A stretch of DNA of 61,848 bases from Paenibacillus sp. VTT E-133291 (GCF_002264395.1 NZ_NFVA01000038.1:1-61848), one strand, 5' to 3'. Positions 45,058 through 53,528 are shown, numbered from the stretch's first letter. Numbers and translations are program-made. The notes: a model not told the origin generated them from the letters alone.

Positions 45058-45801
45058 CTATGGAATCATCATACCCATTTCACTTGCTGCTTCCTTCAAG
45101 ATGGCGGCATACTCCACTAACGTATCCCTAGACAAGCGGCTGACCGGCCCCGACAGCGATAATGCCGCAATCACATTTCCACTACGGCCTGTGACAGGTA
45201 CAGCCACAGCGGCCGCACCAGACTCACGTTCTTCGAAACTAGTAGCATACCCTAACCGGATGATCTCATTAAGCTGATCTTTGTATACACTCTTCTCAAC
45301 GTAATCCGGCCACTCCGAACTCTCCAGCAGCGCTCTCAACACCTCAGGCGGTGCATACGCCGCTAACACCTTACTCGACGCACCTACGGATAATGGCAGC
45401 CTCGCACCGATCTGTGCGACTCTACGAATCGCCTGCTGGCTCTGTACCGCCTGAATACGTACGCGTTCAATACCATCCCTTAAGTAAAGACTTACCGTCT
45501 CTCCGAGTCGATCTCTCAGCCGTTCCATAGATGGCAGCAATACCGCTGCCGACTCGTCAAAAGCAGGCAGATGCGTAGACAACTCCCAGATGCGTATACC
45601 CAGCCTATATTTTTCTGTCGCCGGATTGCGAATAAGAAAGCCCTTTTCCTCGAGTGTTGCCAGCAATCTGTGGACTGTACTCTTATGTAAGTCAATCTTT
45701 GATGCGATCTCTGTTAACCCTAAATCACTGTCCTGCGTAAAACAAAGTAATATGTCGAGCGCACGTTCTACCGCGCGTACCGTTAGCTTTCGGTCCTCCA
45801 C
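45058..45801 (-). CDS. IclR family transcriptional regulator
   Basis: N-terminal winged helix (residues 6-70: VRAVERALDILLCF, LTEIASKIDLHKSTVHRLL, ATLEEKGFLIRN) and a C-terminal effector domain (about 85-247) with VSLYLRDGIERVRIQAVQS, LPLSVGASSKVLAAYAP and AAVAVPVTGRSGNVIAALSL. 247 residues is normal. RBS GGGGGGAT lies before the start. It is convergent with acnA. Its promoter holds GTTTCA-N5-TGAAAC just after the -10, suggesting autoregulation; the same motif in the acnA leader suggests aconitase as a target. Effector unknown. Confidence 0.92.
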   Translation of the reverse strand: MEDRKLTVRAVERALDILLCFTQDSDLGLTEIASKIDLHKSTVHRLLATLEEKGFLIRNPATEKYRLGIRIWELSTHLPAFDESAAVLLPSMERLRDRLGETVSLYLRDGIERVRIQAVQSQQAIRRVAQIGARLPLSVGASSKVLAAYAPPEVLRALLESSEWPDYVEKSVYKDQLNEIIRLGYATSFEERESGAAAVAVPVTGRSGNVIAALSLSGPVSRLSRDTLVEYAAILKEAASEMGMMIP

Positions 45802-45817
45802 AGTAATCCCCCCTCGT

Positions 45818-45848
45818 GTTTCATCAAATGAAACGCGGTTACATTATA
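45818..45848 (-). promoter_or_regulatory. iclR-type promoter with palindromic operator
   Basis: On the minus strand a perfect -10 TATAAT (45843-45848) precedes GTTTCA-TTTGA-TGAAAC (45818-45834). A degenerate third half-site (TGTAA) sits one helical turn away between the -10 and the palindrome, giving the same 10-bp alternating pattern as in the acnA leader. Confidence 0.6.
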
Positions 45849-45954
45849 ATTAACTCTATCTTAGTGCAAAACTCTACGGAAAGTCCAGTATATTCACTGA
45901 GCCGAAAAAGACTGGTCCGCACTTTACAGTTACATTACAAAACGGTCCAATTCA

Positions 45955-46014
45955 TTGACTTTGTAAGTGCTTCAACTTACGATAAACATATTAAATATAC
46001 TAATGCTTTAGTAT
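45955..46014 (+). promoter_or_regulatory. promoter with two palindromes upstream of the alpha/beta hydrolase
   Basis: -35 TTGACT and -10 TACGAT are 17 bp apart. The spacer contains GTAAGT-GCTTCA-ACTTAC (45963-45980), a typical repressor position. A second palindrome ATACTAA-TGCT-TTAGTAT lies at 45997-46014. Both share the centre TGCTT. Confidence 0.5.
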
Positions 46015-46072
46015 CATTTTCGACAAATTATCCTAGGCACTAGTACTCACATCATACTTAGGAGGGGACCTT

Positions 46073-47113
46073 ATGGATCTGACAACCAGCCGAGCAGGCA
46101 CGTCAGTCTCCCGTCGTCCTAAACTACCTAAACAGGGCAGTTCATCACGACTATCGCTGCGGATGATCCGTGTTAAGCATATTATCGTTGCATTGCTATT
46201 ATCTATATTCTTCTTTTTAGCATTTTGTTTTGTCTCGCTTCATGGCTACATCGCTTGGGTGCTGTCCAATCCAACCGTTGCGCCACTGTATTCCAATCCT
46301 ATGATGGCCAAAGGCCTCGCCTACGAGGATGTAACCTTCCCAGCTAAGGATGGCAGTCGCATGATGAACGGCTGGTATATTCCAGCCAAGGATGCCACTA
46401 AGACTATCGTGTTCAGTCATGGCTATGGTGCCAACCGCGAAGAGTCTTGGGTACCTATGTACGATCTCGCGCACTATGCACACAGTCTGAATTTTAATGT
46501 CGTAATGTTTGATTACGGATTTGCTGCCCAAGGTAATAAGGATATTGCAACCGGCGGCAAAAAAGAATCCCAGCAGCTTCTAGGCGCCATTGATTTCGCA
46601 AAGGAACGCGGGGCGAAAGAGCTAGTTGTTTGGGGCTTCTCCATGGGTGCTGGCACAGCACTGCAGGCAGGATTAGTATCTGAGGACATCGACGCGATGA
46701 TTCTGGACAGCACCTTTTTGTTAGAACCAGACACGCTGTATCATAATATCAAGCAGAATATCGATCTGCCGCGCCAACCTTCCCTGGCGATCATGGAAAT
46801 GCTGTTCCCGGTACTGAACGGTACGGGACTAGATCAAATTCCTTATGCCAAGGTTAAGTCCAAAGATTATCCTTTCCCTATCCTATTCATGCATGGAACC
46901 AAAGACGATAAAGCCCCTTATCCTATTGCCGAAGAACTAGCAGCAAATCAGAACAATCCGTTCTCTGATTCCTGGATCATCGAGGGTAGTCATCATGAGC
47001 TGTTGTTCCGCGAGCATCCCCGTGAGTATTTGCGGCGGGTCTCCGCTTTCTTAGGGAATGTCCATTTGGCCAAAAATAATAATGGCGATCAGCCAGCGAT
47101 GGCAAGTAATTAA
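46073..47113 (+). CDS. membrane-anchored alpha/beta hydrolase
   Basis: 346 residues. A basic N-terminus is followed by one helix (IIVALLLSIFFFLAFCFVSL, about 36-58), then an alpha/beta-hydrolase fold facing outward. It resembles Bacillus YqkD-like hydrolases. Motifs: IVFSHGYGANREE (oxyanion region), nucleophile Ser in VWGFSMGAGTAL, Asp in FMHGTKDDKAPY and His in EGSHHELLF. RBS TAGGAGGGG precedes the ATG. It has its own terminator and an operator-like promoter; substrate unknown. Confidence 0.87.
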   Translation: MDLTTSRAGTSVSRRPKLPKQGSSSRLSLRMIRVKHIIVALLLSIFFFLAFCFVSLHGYIAWVLSNPTVAPLYSNPMMAKGLAYEDVTFPAKDGSRMMNGWYIPAKDATKTIVFSHGYGANREESWVPMYDLAHYAHSLNFNVVMFDYGFAAQGNKDIATGGKKESQQLLGAIDFAKERGAKELVVWGFSMGAGTALQAGLVSEDIDAMILDSTFLLEPDTLYHNIKQNIDLPRQPSLAIMEMLFPVLNGTGLDQIPYAKVKSKDYPFPILFMHGTKDDKAPYPIAEELAANQNNPFSDSWIIEGSHHELLFREHPREYLRRVSAFLGNVHLAKNNNGDQPAMASN

Positions 47114-47134
47114 CTAAGTGCTAATAACCATACG

Positions 47135-47188
47135 AACAGCCTCTTCCAGGGACAGAAAGAAATATATCCTAGGAAGAGGCTGTTTTAA
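47135..47188 (+). terminator. terminator of the alpha/beta hydrolase gene
   Basis: AACAGCCTCTTCC / GGAAGAGGCTGTT with a 24-nt loop, then TTAA. About 20 bp after the stop codon. Confidence 0.8.
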
Positions 47189-47301
47189 TCCCCAGGAAAA
47201 AAAGAAGCCCAAGAGTCACTCTAAGTTTATGTTCTTCATAACCTTCCAAGACCGTTCATATAATGGACTGATAAAGACATATCACGGGAGGTTTTCTTGG
47301 C

Positions 47302-48480
47302 ATGCTATATGTATACGGGCCGATGCTGCCAGTACGTATTCTGGAAGAAATCGTATTTTGGAAAACACAAGAGAAAGAGCATACTGAGGTCATCAAAGCG
47401 ATCGTACCTAAATTAGAGGATCCTTATGTGAAACTCCTCGATGAATGGGCCGTTGTTTTTGGTGCAACAGAGCAGGCGGCACAGCAGCTATTGAATGCTG
47501 CCCTTTCCGCTTCTCCTCCACCACAGGCAGAACTCACTGCGGAAACGGAAAAACTGCTACATATCTCCTGCAATCAATCCCAAGAGTTCGTCCGGCAGCT
47601 CTTTGCCATCATGGAGAGTAGCGCAGCGGTCAAAGCCGTCCCCCTTGCAACCACTGTGATTCTGCATATTATTCGCGAATCAGAATACTTCCTAGCCGTA
47701 CTGCAGACACTCAGCTCGCCCGGGAAGCTTTCACAAGTCATGCGCGATTACACAGAGGATTATGTCGTAAACATCGATACAGACGATACCATGCGGAATG
47801 ATGGATTCTCTACTTTTACTGACACTGTTCCTGATATCCGCGATAAAAACGACGCGGTACCCATTGGCGGCCATACGCTACCTCCCTTGCCTTACGCCTA
47901 TAATGCACTAGAACCTTATATTGACGAAAAGACGATGAGAATTCATCACGATAAGCATCATCAAAGTTATGTAGATGGATTAAACAAGGCTGAAGTTAAA
48001 TTAGCAGATTCCCGTAAGAACGGTGACTTCGATCTCGTTAAACATTGGGAGAGAGAATTAGCCTTTAATGGCGCAGGCCACTATCTTCACACGATCTTTT
48101 GGAACGTGATGTCTCCGCAAGGCGGGGGGCGCCCAACAGGTGCTTTATTAGAAGCTATAGAACAAAGCTTTGGAAGCTATGACAGCTTCAAGAAACAGTT
48201 CACCGAAGCTGCGAATAAAGTAGAAGGTGGCGGATGGGCCATTCTCGTCTGGAGCCCACGTAGCCATAGACTAGAAATTCTCACTGCAGAAAAACATCAA
48301 AATTTATCGCAATGGGACGTTGTTCCGCTCTTGGCCTTGGATGTATGGGAACATGCCTACTATCTGAAACATCAGAATAATCGTGCGGATTATATTAACG
48401 ATTGGTGGAAGGTCGTCAACTGGCCATATGTGTCAGAGCGTTATGCCGCTGCCAGTAAACTGGCATGGAAGCCTTACTGA
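47302..48480 (+). CDS. fusion of N-terminal helical (DUF2935-like) domain with Fe/Mn superoxide dismutase
   Basis: 392 residues, against about 200 for a plain SOD. Residues 1-165 are helical (VRILEEIVFWKTQEKEHTEV, LHISCNQSQEFVRQLF, TTVILHIIRESEYFLAVL), with spaced His and Glu residues that suggest a hemerythrin/ferritin-like four-helix bundle, best matching my recollection of DUF2935. A 30-residue linker follows. The SOD part (from about 190, LPPLPYAYNALEPYID) has all four metal ligands: His in IHHDKHHQSYV, His in GAGHYLHTIFW, and Asp and His in [15 protein letters not shown] lies 11 nt before the ATG. Whether it is secreted or active is unknown; a separate canonical sodA lies 4 kb downstream. 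Confidence 0.88.
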   Translation: MLYVYGPMLPVRILEEIVFWKTQEKEHTEVIKAIVPKLEDPYVKLLDEWAVVFGATEQAAQQLLNAALSASPPPQAELTAETEKLLHISCNQSQEFVRQLFAIMESSAAVKAVPLATTVILHIIRESEYFLAVLQTLSSPGKLSQVMRDYTEDYVVNIDTDDTMRNDGFSTFTDTVPDIRDKNDAVPIGGHTLPPLPYAYNALEPYIDEKTMRIHHDKHHQSYVDGLNKAEVKLADSRKNGDFDLVKHWERELAFNGAGHYLHTIFWNVMSPQGGGRPTGALLEAIEQSFGSYDSFKKQFTEAANKVEGGGWAILVWSPRSHRLEILTAEKHQNLSQWDVVPLLALDVWEHAYYLKHQNNRADYINDWWKVVNWPYVSERYAAASKLAWKPY

Positions 48481-48532
48481 TCACTTTCCACTTCGTAGAA
48501 GACATCACTTCTATTCGCTTATATTGACCCAA

Positions 48533-48573
48533 AAGGACCCATCGTTCACAAAAAGTGAATGATGGGTCCTTCT
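48533..48573. terminator. terminator between the SOD fusion gene and folE
   Basis: AAGGACCCATCGTTCAC / GTGAATGATGGGTCCTT around AAAAA, near-perfect arms. Short T or TTTT runs lie on either side, so it may act for both convergent genes. Confidence 0.75.
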
Positions 48574-48601
48574 AATTTCGAGGCATAGACACCTCTATAT
48601 A

Positions 48602-49195
48602 CTATTCTTTAATCAAGCTCAGAAACTCCGCACGAGCGGCGGCATCCTCCCGGAAGACTCCTCTAGTAGACATGGTTACCGTCTTACTGCCTGGCTTCTT
48701 CACTCCACGTGCGCACATACAAAGATGTTCACCTTCCACAACAACCATAACGCCGTGAGGGCTTAGTACCTCCGTCATAATATCCGCAATTTGCGTCGTA
48801 ATGCGCTCTTGAACCTGCAAACGCCGACTCACTGCTTCAACTAGGCGGGCTAATTTGCTGAGTCCAGCAATCCGTCCGCTCGGAATGTATCCAATATGCA
48901 CTTTACCGAAGAATGGAGCCATGTGATGCTCACATTGGCTGTAATAGACGATATCCTTCACGATCACTAGTTCTTCATGAGACTCATCAAAAGTAACACC
49001 GAGCGCCTCGCGGGGATCTATCGAATAACCGCCGAATATCTCCTCGTACATCCGCGTAACACGTGCTGGTGTTTCGAGCAGTCCCTCGCGGCCGGTATCT
49101 TCACCGATTAATTCTAATATTTTCTCAACGTGATACTCGATTTGCTCACGGTTCTTTGATACTTTACCGTTCACGTATTCATTGATGTTCCCCAT
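48602..49195 (-). CDS. folE: GTP cyclohydrolase I
   Basis: Makes 7,8-dihydroneopterin triphosphate from GTP, the entry to tetrahydrofolate and, through QueD, to queuosine. Signatures: [19 protein letters not shown], zinc Cys and His in [16 protein letters not shown], and [19 protein letters not shown] with the second zinc Cys. 197 residues, normal. RBS GGGGGAG precedes the ATG. It lies 45 bp after yneF in the lepB-queG-yneF-folE direction. Confidence 0.95.
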   Translation of the reverse strand: MGNINEYVNGKVSKNREQIEYHVEKILELIGEDTGREGLLETPARVTRMYEEIFGGYSIDPREALGVTFDESHEELVIVKDIVYYSQCEHHMAPFFGKVHIGYIPSGRIAGLSKLARLVEAVSRRLQVQERITTQIADIMTEVLSPHGVMVVVEGEHLCMCARGVKKPGSKTVTMSTRGVFREDAAARAEFLSLIKE

Positions 49196-49240
49196 GATGT
49201 CTCCCCCTTCCGTACCCGTATAATTTCTATCCGGACCCGG

Positions 49241-49492
49241 TTACTTACTTCTACGTTTATTCCCTTTAGCTGCTCCTGGGCGCGCACCTGGCTGTCCCTG
49301 AGTTTTCATCATTTGCTGGGCACGCTGCATTTGCTTCCCATTCAGGTTATAACCCATTTGCTTTGCAACCTTTTGCAGCATTTCAGGATCATTCTGCATA
49401 GTTGTCATTTGTCTGCGCAGATAATAAACACCGATGAAAAAACCACCGATAAGACCTACGACCAATGTAATAATAGGTAATGCGATATTCAT
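49241..49492 (-). CDS. yneF: YneF/UPF0154 family membrane protein
   Basis: 83 residues. One N-terminal helix (LPIITLVVGLIGGFFIGVYY) followed by the family block RRQMTTMQNDPEMLQKVAKQ and MGYNLNGKQMQRAQQMM, then a basic Gly/Lys-rich tail. The family is common in Firmicutes; function unknown. Confidence 0.9.
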   Translation of the reverse strand: MNIALPIITLVVGLIGGFFIGVYYLRRQMTTMQNDPEMLQKVAKQMGYNLNGKQMQRAQQMMKTQGQPGARPGAAKGNKRRSK

Positions 49493-49594
49493 CTAAAGCC
49501 CACCCCTACACTCTATTGTCTGCAACGCCCTATGGCGCGCGAATCTATCATAGCATTTCGAGAACTGGACAGCAATTGGGAATATGCAACCTGT

Positions 49595-50824
49595 CTATGA
49601 TCTTTTTCCTTCATTAACATCATTGACCTCCCTTGCCTGCTTCGCAGTAAGGAGTACATCCTGTGCCCGGCTCAGCATTTGCCTTACCGTGTCATGCTCC
49701 TCGCGCTCTAGAGCCGATTCAACAACAGCTAGAGCCTCCTCACCACCGATGCGTCCCAGTGCCCAAGCAGCCGTGCCTCGCATCTCAGGCCGTGGCTCTT
49801 TTAGAACAATTTCTGTTAGCTTTGGCACAGCCCCTGCTTCTTTGAAATTACCGAGGGCAATGATCGCATTGCGTTGCATCGGCTTTTTGCCTCTCCAGGC
49901 AGCAGAGCTGTTCCCGAATCTTTCCTTAAATTCGCGGTTACTGAGATCAAGAATCGGCATAAGCAGGGGCTTCACAATCTCAGGATCAGGAAGCATCTGA
50001 GGGCGATGATCCCAGTTCTTCCCTCTATTCTTGGGACATACAATCTGGCAGGTGTCACAGCCGTATAGACGGTTGCCAATCTTGGTCATGTATTCGTCAC
50101 TGAGGAATCCCTTGGTCTGCGTCAAAAAAGAAATACAAGCCTGTGCGTTAAGCTGGCCCGGCCCCACCAGTGCCCCTGTTGGGCATGCATCTATACATTT
50201 GGTACAGTCTCCACACCCTTCCTCGACTGGGACAGGTCCATCCGGGGCAAAGGGAATGTTCGTAACCATTTCCCCCAGATAAATCCAAGATCCCCATTTG
50301 GGTGAGATGATAGAACAATTTTTCCCGCTAAAGCCTATTCCCGCTCTTTCCGCGACCGCTCTATCTACCAGTACACCGGTATCCACCATACTTTCAAGCA
50401 CAGCCTCCGGCACACGCTCATGAATAAACTCTTCTAACTTACTTAAGGCCTCTCTCAGCACATGATGATAATCCCTGCCCCATGACGCTCGGGCAAGAAT
50501 CCCTCTACGTGCACCAGGCTCAGATTTAGGAGGGTTCTCCATCTTGGAAGGGTACGCGACTGCAATCGAAATAATGGATAGCGGCTTGTCCCCGGAAGAT
50601 AGTGCGGGAATTGTTCTTTTATCCAAATCCGGTTCCTCGAAACCCGATTCATAACCTTTGTCCCGATGATCTTGCAGAATATTTTTTAAATATAAAAAAG
50701 GTTCCGCTGTTGTAAACCCGATATCATCAATACCGAGTGACGTCGCAGCCTCCTTAATCTCCGCTTTAAGCTGTGCCCATTTGAAAGTTGGCGGAGCATA
50801 AGTTGACTGAAATGTATTGTTCAT
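49595..50824 (-). CDS. queG: epoxyqueuosine reductase
   Basis: Cobalamin- and Fe-S-dependent last step of queuosine synthesis in tRNA. Signatures: SLGIDDIGFTTAEPF, ARASWGRDYHHVL, GVLVDRAVAERAGIGFSGKN, ferredoxin-like clusters GCGDCTKCIDACPTGAL and GCDTCQIVCPKNRG. The C-terminal about 90 residues are HEAT-like repeats (IIALGNFKEAGAVPKLTEIV, AAWALGRIGGEEALAVVESA), as in many Firmicute QueG proteins. 409 residues. RBS AAGGAG precedes the ATG. The cyclohydrolase that feeds the same pathway lies two genes downstream. Confidence 0.94.
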   Translation of the reverse strand: MNNTFQSTYAPPTFKWAQLKAEIKEAATSLGIDDIGFTTAEPFLYLKNILQDHRDKGYESGFEEPDLDKRTIPALSSGDKPLSIISIAVAYPSKMENPPKSEPGARRGILARASWGRDYHHVLREALSKLEEFIHERVPEAVLESMVDTGVLVDRAVAERAGIGFSGKNCSIISPKWGSWIYLGEMVTNIPFAPDGPVPVEEGCGDCTKCIDACPTGALVGPGQLNAQACISFLTQTKGFLSDEYMTKIGNRLYGCDTCQIVCPKNRGKNWDHRPQMLPDPEIVKPLLMPILDLSNREFKERFGNSSAAWRGKKPMQRNAIIALGNFKEAGAVPKLTEIVLKEPRPEMRGTAAWALGRIGGEEALAVVESALEREEHDTVRQMLSRAQDVLLTAKQAREVNDVNEGKRS

Positions 50825-50861
50825 TTCCGCCTTCTCCTTTTCATATCGTTAATAATCTTCC

Positions 50862-51470
50862 TTATAATCCTTTCAGTTTAGACAACGGCCACCAGATATA
50901 ATCCGCTCTGCCTACAATCATGTCCTGAGGGATCGAGCCGAAATAACGGCTATCTTTGCTTGCTGAAGCATGACGGTTATCTCCCATGACAAAATAATTT
51001 CCGCTCTCCACCGTTAACGCCGCGAAATCCGGGTCTTCAATCTCGGTATCTATATACGGCTCATTCACTATTTTCCCATTCACATATAACTGGTGATCCT
51101 TCACTTCTATAATATCTCCAGGTATGCCTATGACACGTTTCACTAAAAAATCCTTTCGACTAGGTCCCGTACTAGGATCATGAAGAATGACGACATCCCC
51201 GTGTTTTGGGTTTACAAACATCAATGAAAGCTTATTAATAAAGAGCCTCTCACCTTCCACAAGCGTTGGCTGCATAGACTGACCTTTGACCGTTGAAATA
51301 TTGAACACAAAAATATTAAGAACCGACATTACCGCAAAGACAACTACCGCTGTAAGCAACCATTCCTTCAGTTCCGCGGCCAAACGACCTCCAAAGCCTT
51401 TCTTTGATCTGGAGGATCTATGTCTTTGCTTCCGATTACGCATGAACTCTACTTGGGACTCCTGACTCAA
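50862..51470 (-). CDS. lepB: type I signal peptidase
   Basis: Membrane serine protease that removes signal peptides. One N-terminal helix (LLTAVVVFAVMSVLNIFVF), catalytic Ser in KGQSMQPTLVEG, catalytic Lys in DFLVKRVIGIPGD, and GDNRHASASKDSRYFGSIP. A basic N-terminus (RNRKQRHRSSRSKKGF) precedes the helix. The likely start is TTG, 5 nt after GAGGTG; the ATG that opens the frame lies seven codons earlier and overlaps that site. About 202 residues. Bacilli often have several such genes (sipS/T/V); the paralogue cannot be told. It lies 37 bp before queG. Confidence 0.92.
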   Translation of the reverse strand: MSQESQVEFMRNRKQRHRSSRSKKGFGGRLAAELKEWLLTAVVVFAVMSVLNIFVFNISTVKGQSMQPTLVEGERLFINKLSLMFVNPKHGDVVILHDPSTGPSRKDFLVKRVIGIPGDIIEVKDHQLYVNGKIVNEPYIDTEIEDPDFAALTVESGNYFVMGDNRHASASKDSRYFGSIPQDMIVGRADYIWWPLSKLKGL

Positions 51471-51526
51471 TATGTCACCTCTTATTCTCAATTATTGATG
51501 TCTATACTTGCAGATATTATAACAAT

Positions 51527-51577
51527 AAAAAAGCATATCTCCCAGCCATTAGTAATGGACTTCTGGAAAATACGCTT
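51527..51577 (-). terminator. terminator of the GNAT gene
   Basis: On the minus strand AAGCGTATTTTCCAG / CTGGGAGATATGCTT with an inner CCATTA/TAATGG stem, followed by TTTTTT. Confidence 0.8.
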
Positions 51578-51660
51578 GAGTATGAATGAAACAGACTATA
51601 TCATCAACTATAGTTCTTTATTTAGTAAATGTTTCCGCTTACGCATCTGAGTGACCGAAA

Positions 51661-52080
51661 TTACCCAACAATGCTCAGCTTCCGGACAGATTTGAAAATT
51701 TGATTCTCGCTATATCCCATAGCTTCATACAATGGCAAGGCAAAAGAATTATGCTCATCGACAGCTACGTAGATACCACTAACCTTACGAGCTTGAAACC
51801 TGGATTCCATAGCCGATACCAGACTTCTACCGACTCCTCTGCGGCGATAATCAGGATGTACAGCAATCCGGAAATAACAACCGTGGTTTTTCTCAATCGT
51901 ACCAATCAGTGCTCCAACAATTTCTTCTTCATCTTCCGCAACTACAATGAGATCTGAATCCCATGAAAGCTGCCTGGAGAAAGGCTCGATAGTGTTCTCG
52001 AAACATTCTTCCGATAATGCTGTTTGCAGCAAATCAGTCACAGGGCTAACGTCGCTTAATTGAAAGGAACGAACGTGCAT
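51661..52080 (-). CDS. GNAT family N-acetyltransferase
   Basis: 139 residues. The acetyl-CoA site is visible as FRIAVHPDYRRRGVGRSLVS (motif A, R/Q-x2-G-x-G/A). Motif B follows as GIYVAVDEHNSFALPLYEAMG. RBS GGGAG precedes the ATG. Single gene with its own terminator. Substrate unknown; the short form resembles RimI-like enzymes. Confidence 0.88.
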   Translation of the reverse strand: MHVRSFQLSDVSPVTDLLQTALSEECFENTIEPFSRQLSWDSDLIVVAEDEEEIVGALIGTIEKNHGCYFRIAVHPDYRRRGVGRSLVSAMESRFQARKVSGIYVAVDEHNSFALPLYEAMGYSENQIFKSVRKLSIVG

Positions 52081-52559
52081 TCTTTAAAATCTCCCTTGTC
52101 TATGGCTTATGAATTTAACAAAAAGAAGGGGTTCCCTTAACATTGAGAAAATAAAAAAAAGCATCAAATACCGAGGAATACCTGCTTTTAAATCTATTAA
52201 AGCACACTTTTCTCGTGATATCATCATTTTTCTTTTGAAAGCGCTTAATATCAAGCGTTTACATTTTGACTAGGATTCATTGTTTCATTATAAGGGTAAT
52301 TATATTGATATATGTCTATAGGGTGAAGGCTCTTTCTTTTAACATTCTAAATACAATTGATATTCCTGTTTACATTCCAATTATACTTTATAAACATTTA
52401 TGTTTGTTTAGTGTTGCATTATTGATCCAGATACTGTTTAATTAAAGTATCCTATTGGGAGATACCCTATAGTACATATCAACAATAAAGAATTTTGACG
52501 ATAAACCGCCGAAGTTCTTTATCTATACAAATTCTAATATACTCAGGAGGGATTTTTCC
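52081..52559 (+). promoter_or_regulatory. sodA upstream control region
   Basis: A strong promoter lies at 52266-52294: -35 TTGACT, 17 bp, -10 TATAAG. Upstream at 52235-52249, TTGAAAGCGCTTAAT matches the Bacillus cre consensus except for one late position. The transcript would carry about 260 nt of leader, containing GTATC...GATAC near 52448 and a perfect ATAAAGAA / TTCTTTAT stem (52485-52522). A weak T-flanked hairpin near 52150-52190 may belong to the GNAT side. No ORF and no known riboswitch were recognised. Confidence 0.55.
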
Positions 52560-53168
52560 ATGGCATTTCAATTACCAGCACTTCCTTATGCAAACAACGC
52601 ACTCGAACCACACATCGACGCTTTGACGATGGAAATTCACCATGATAGACACCATAACACATATGTGACTAATCTGAACGCAGCTTTGGAAAAGGCACCT
52701 GAATTGCAAAGCAAAAGCATCGAAGAACTTCTTACAGACCTGAACGCTGTACCAGAAGCTATCCGCACTGCTGTTCGTAACAATGGTGGCGGACACGCTA
52801 ACCATACCTTGTTCTGGGAAGTTATCGGACCAAACGGCGGCGGCGCACCAACTGGCGCACTTGCAGCAGCTATCGACAGCGAGCTGGGCGGATTCGAAAA
52901 ATTCAAAGAAGATTTTGCAGCAGCAGCAACTACTCGTTTCGGCAGTGGCTGGGCTTGGCTAGTTGTTAAAGATGGCAAACTGGCAGTAACAAGCACACCT
53001 AACCAAGACAACCCAATCAGCGAAGGCGCTACTCCGATCCTCGGACTGGATGTATGGGAGCACGCTTACTACCTGAACTACCAAAACAAACGCCCTGATT
53101 ACATCAAAGCGTTCTGGAACGTAGTAAACTGGGAAGAAGTTGGCAAACGTTACGAAAGCGCGAAATAA
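52560..53168 (+). CDS. sodA: superoxide dismutase [Mn/Fe]
   Basis: Dismutates superoxide in the cytoplasm. Complete family signature: [19 protein letters not shown], metal His in [10 protein letters not shown], His in [12 protein letters not shown], Asp and His in [19 protein letters not shown]. The GPNGGG region points to the Mn-type subgroup. 202 residues, standard. RBS CAGGAGGG precedes the ATG. Monocistronic, with a long leader and a strong terminator. It differs from the fused SOD 4 kb upstream, so the window carries two Fe/Mn-type enzymes. Confidence 0.96.
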   Translation: MAFQLPALPYANNALEPHIDALTMEIHHDRHHNTYVTNLNAALEKAPELQSKSIEELLTDLNAVPEAIRTAVRNNGGGHANHTLFWEVIGPNGGGAPTGALAAAIDSELGGFEKFKEDFAAAATTRFGSGWAWLVVKDGKLAVTSTPNQDNPISEGATPILGLDVWEHAYYLNYQNKRPDYIKAFWNVVNWEEVGKRYESAK

Positions 53169-53233
53169 GGAATTAAATTACGGATAAAGTCATAGCCTTC
53201 AAGGCTGTGGATTTACCGTTTAACTAAGTATAA

Positions 53234-53285
53234 ACAAAGAAGGTATCTCCGAGCTGTTATGGCTCAGGATACCTTCTTTGTGTTT
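53234..53285 (+). terminator. sodA terminator
   Basis: ACAAAGAAGGTATC / GATACCTTCTTTGT with an inner GAGC/GGCTC stem, followed by GTTT. About 65 bp after the stop codon. Confidence 0.85.
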
Positions 53286-53316
53286 GGGTCGTTTATTTGG
53301 GTGGGGTGTGTAGAGA

Positions 53317-53396
53317 GTTTGTTTGAGACTAATTTCGTTTAGAAGCAGATTTGTTAAAAACAAGGTTCGTTAGTAACAGGGTTTGTTAGAAACAAA
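53317..53396. repeat. five-unit 16-bp degenerate tandem array
   Basis: Five contiguous 16-bp units with consensus GTTTGTTAGAAACAAG: GTTTGTTTGAGACTAA, TTTCGTTTAGAAGCAG, ATTTGTTAAAAACAAG, GTTCGTTAGTAACAGG and GTTTGTTAGAAACAAA. The later units are internally dyad-symmetric (TTGTTA..AACAA). Confidence 0.75.
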
Positions 53397-53528
53397 TAGG
53401 GTAGATCTTTATCCTCGGACATCACTTTTTTACTCCGCTTGAATGCAGATCAATGAGTGTGGAACGAGACTGCCCTTTATCGTACCGCTGTTGAAAAGAC
53501 GCCTAAATGAGGCATTCTGCTTCTAATT

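Noticed and set aside
44878..45120. Plus-strand 80-codon frame after acnA
   Set aside because: Crosses the iclR terminator and the end of the iclR-type gene, with no RBS or recognisable domain.
45816..46043. Plus-strand 75-codon frame
   Set aside because: Covers the iclR operator and the hydrolase promoter; no RBS and implausible composition.
47118..47387. Plus-strand 89-codon frame before the SOD fusion
   Set aside because: Overlaps the hydrolase terminator and the SOD-fusion start in another frame.
51420..51650. Plus-strand 76-codon frame between lepB and the GNAT gene
   Set aside because: It spans the GNAT terminator and the 5' end of lepB and has no ribosome site.
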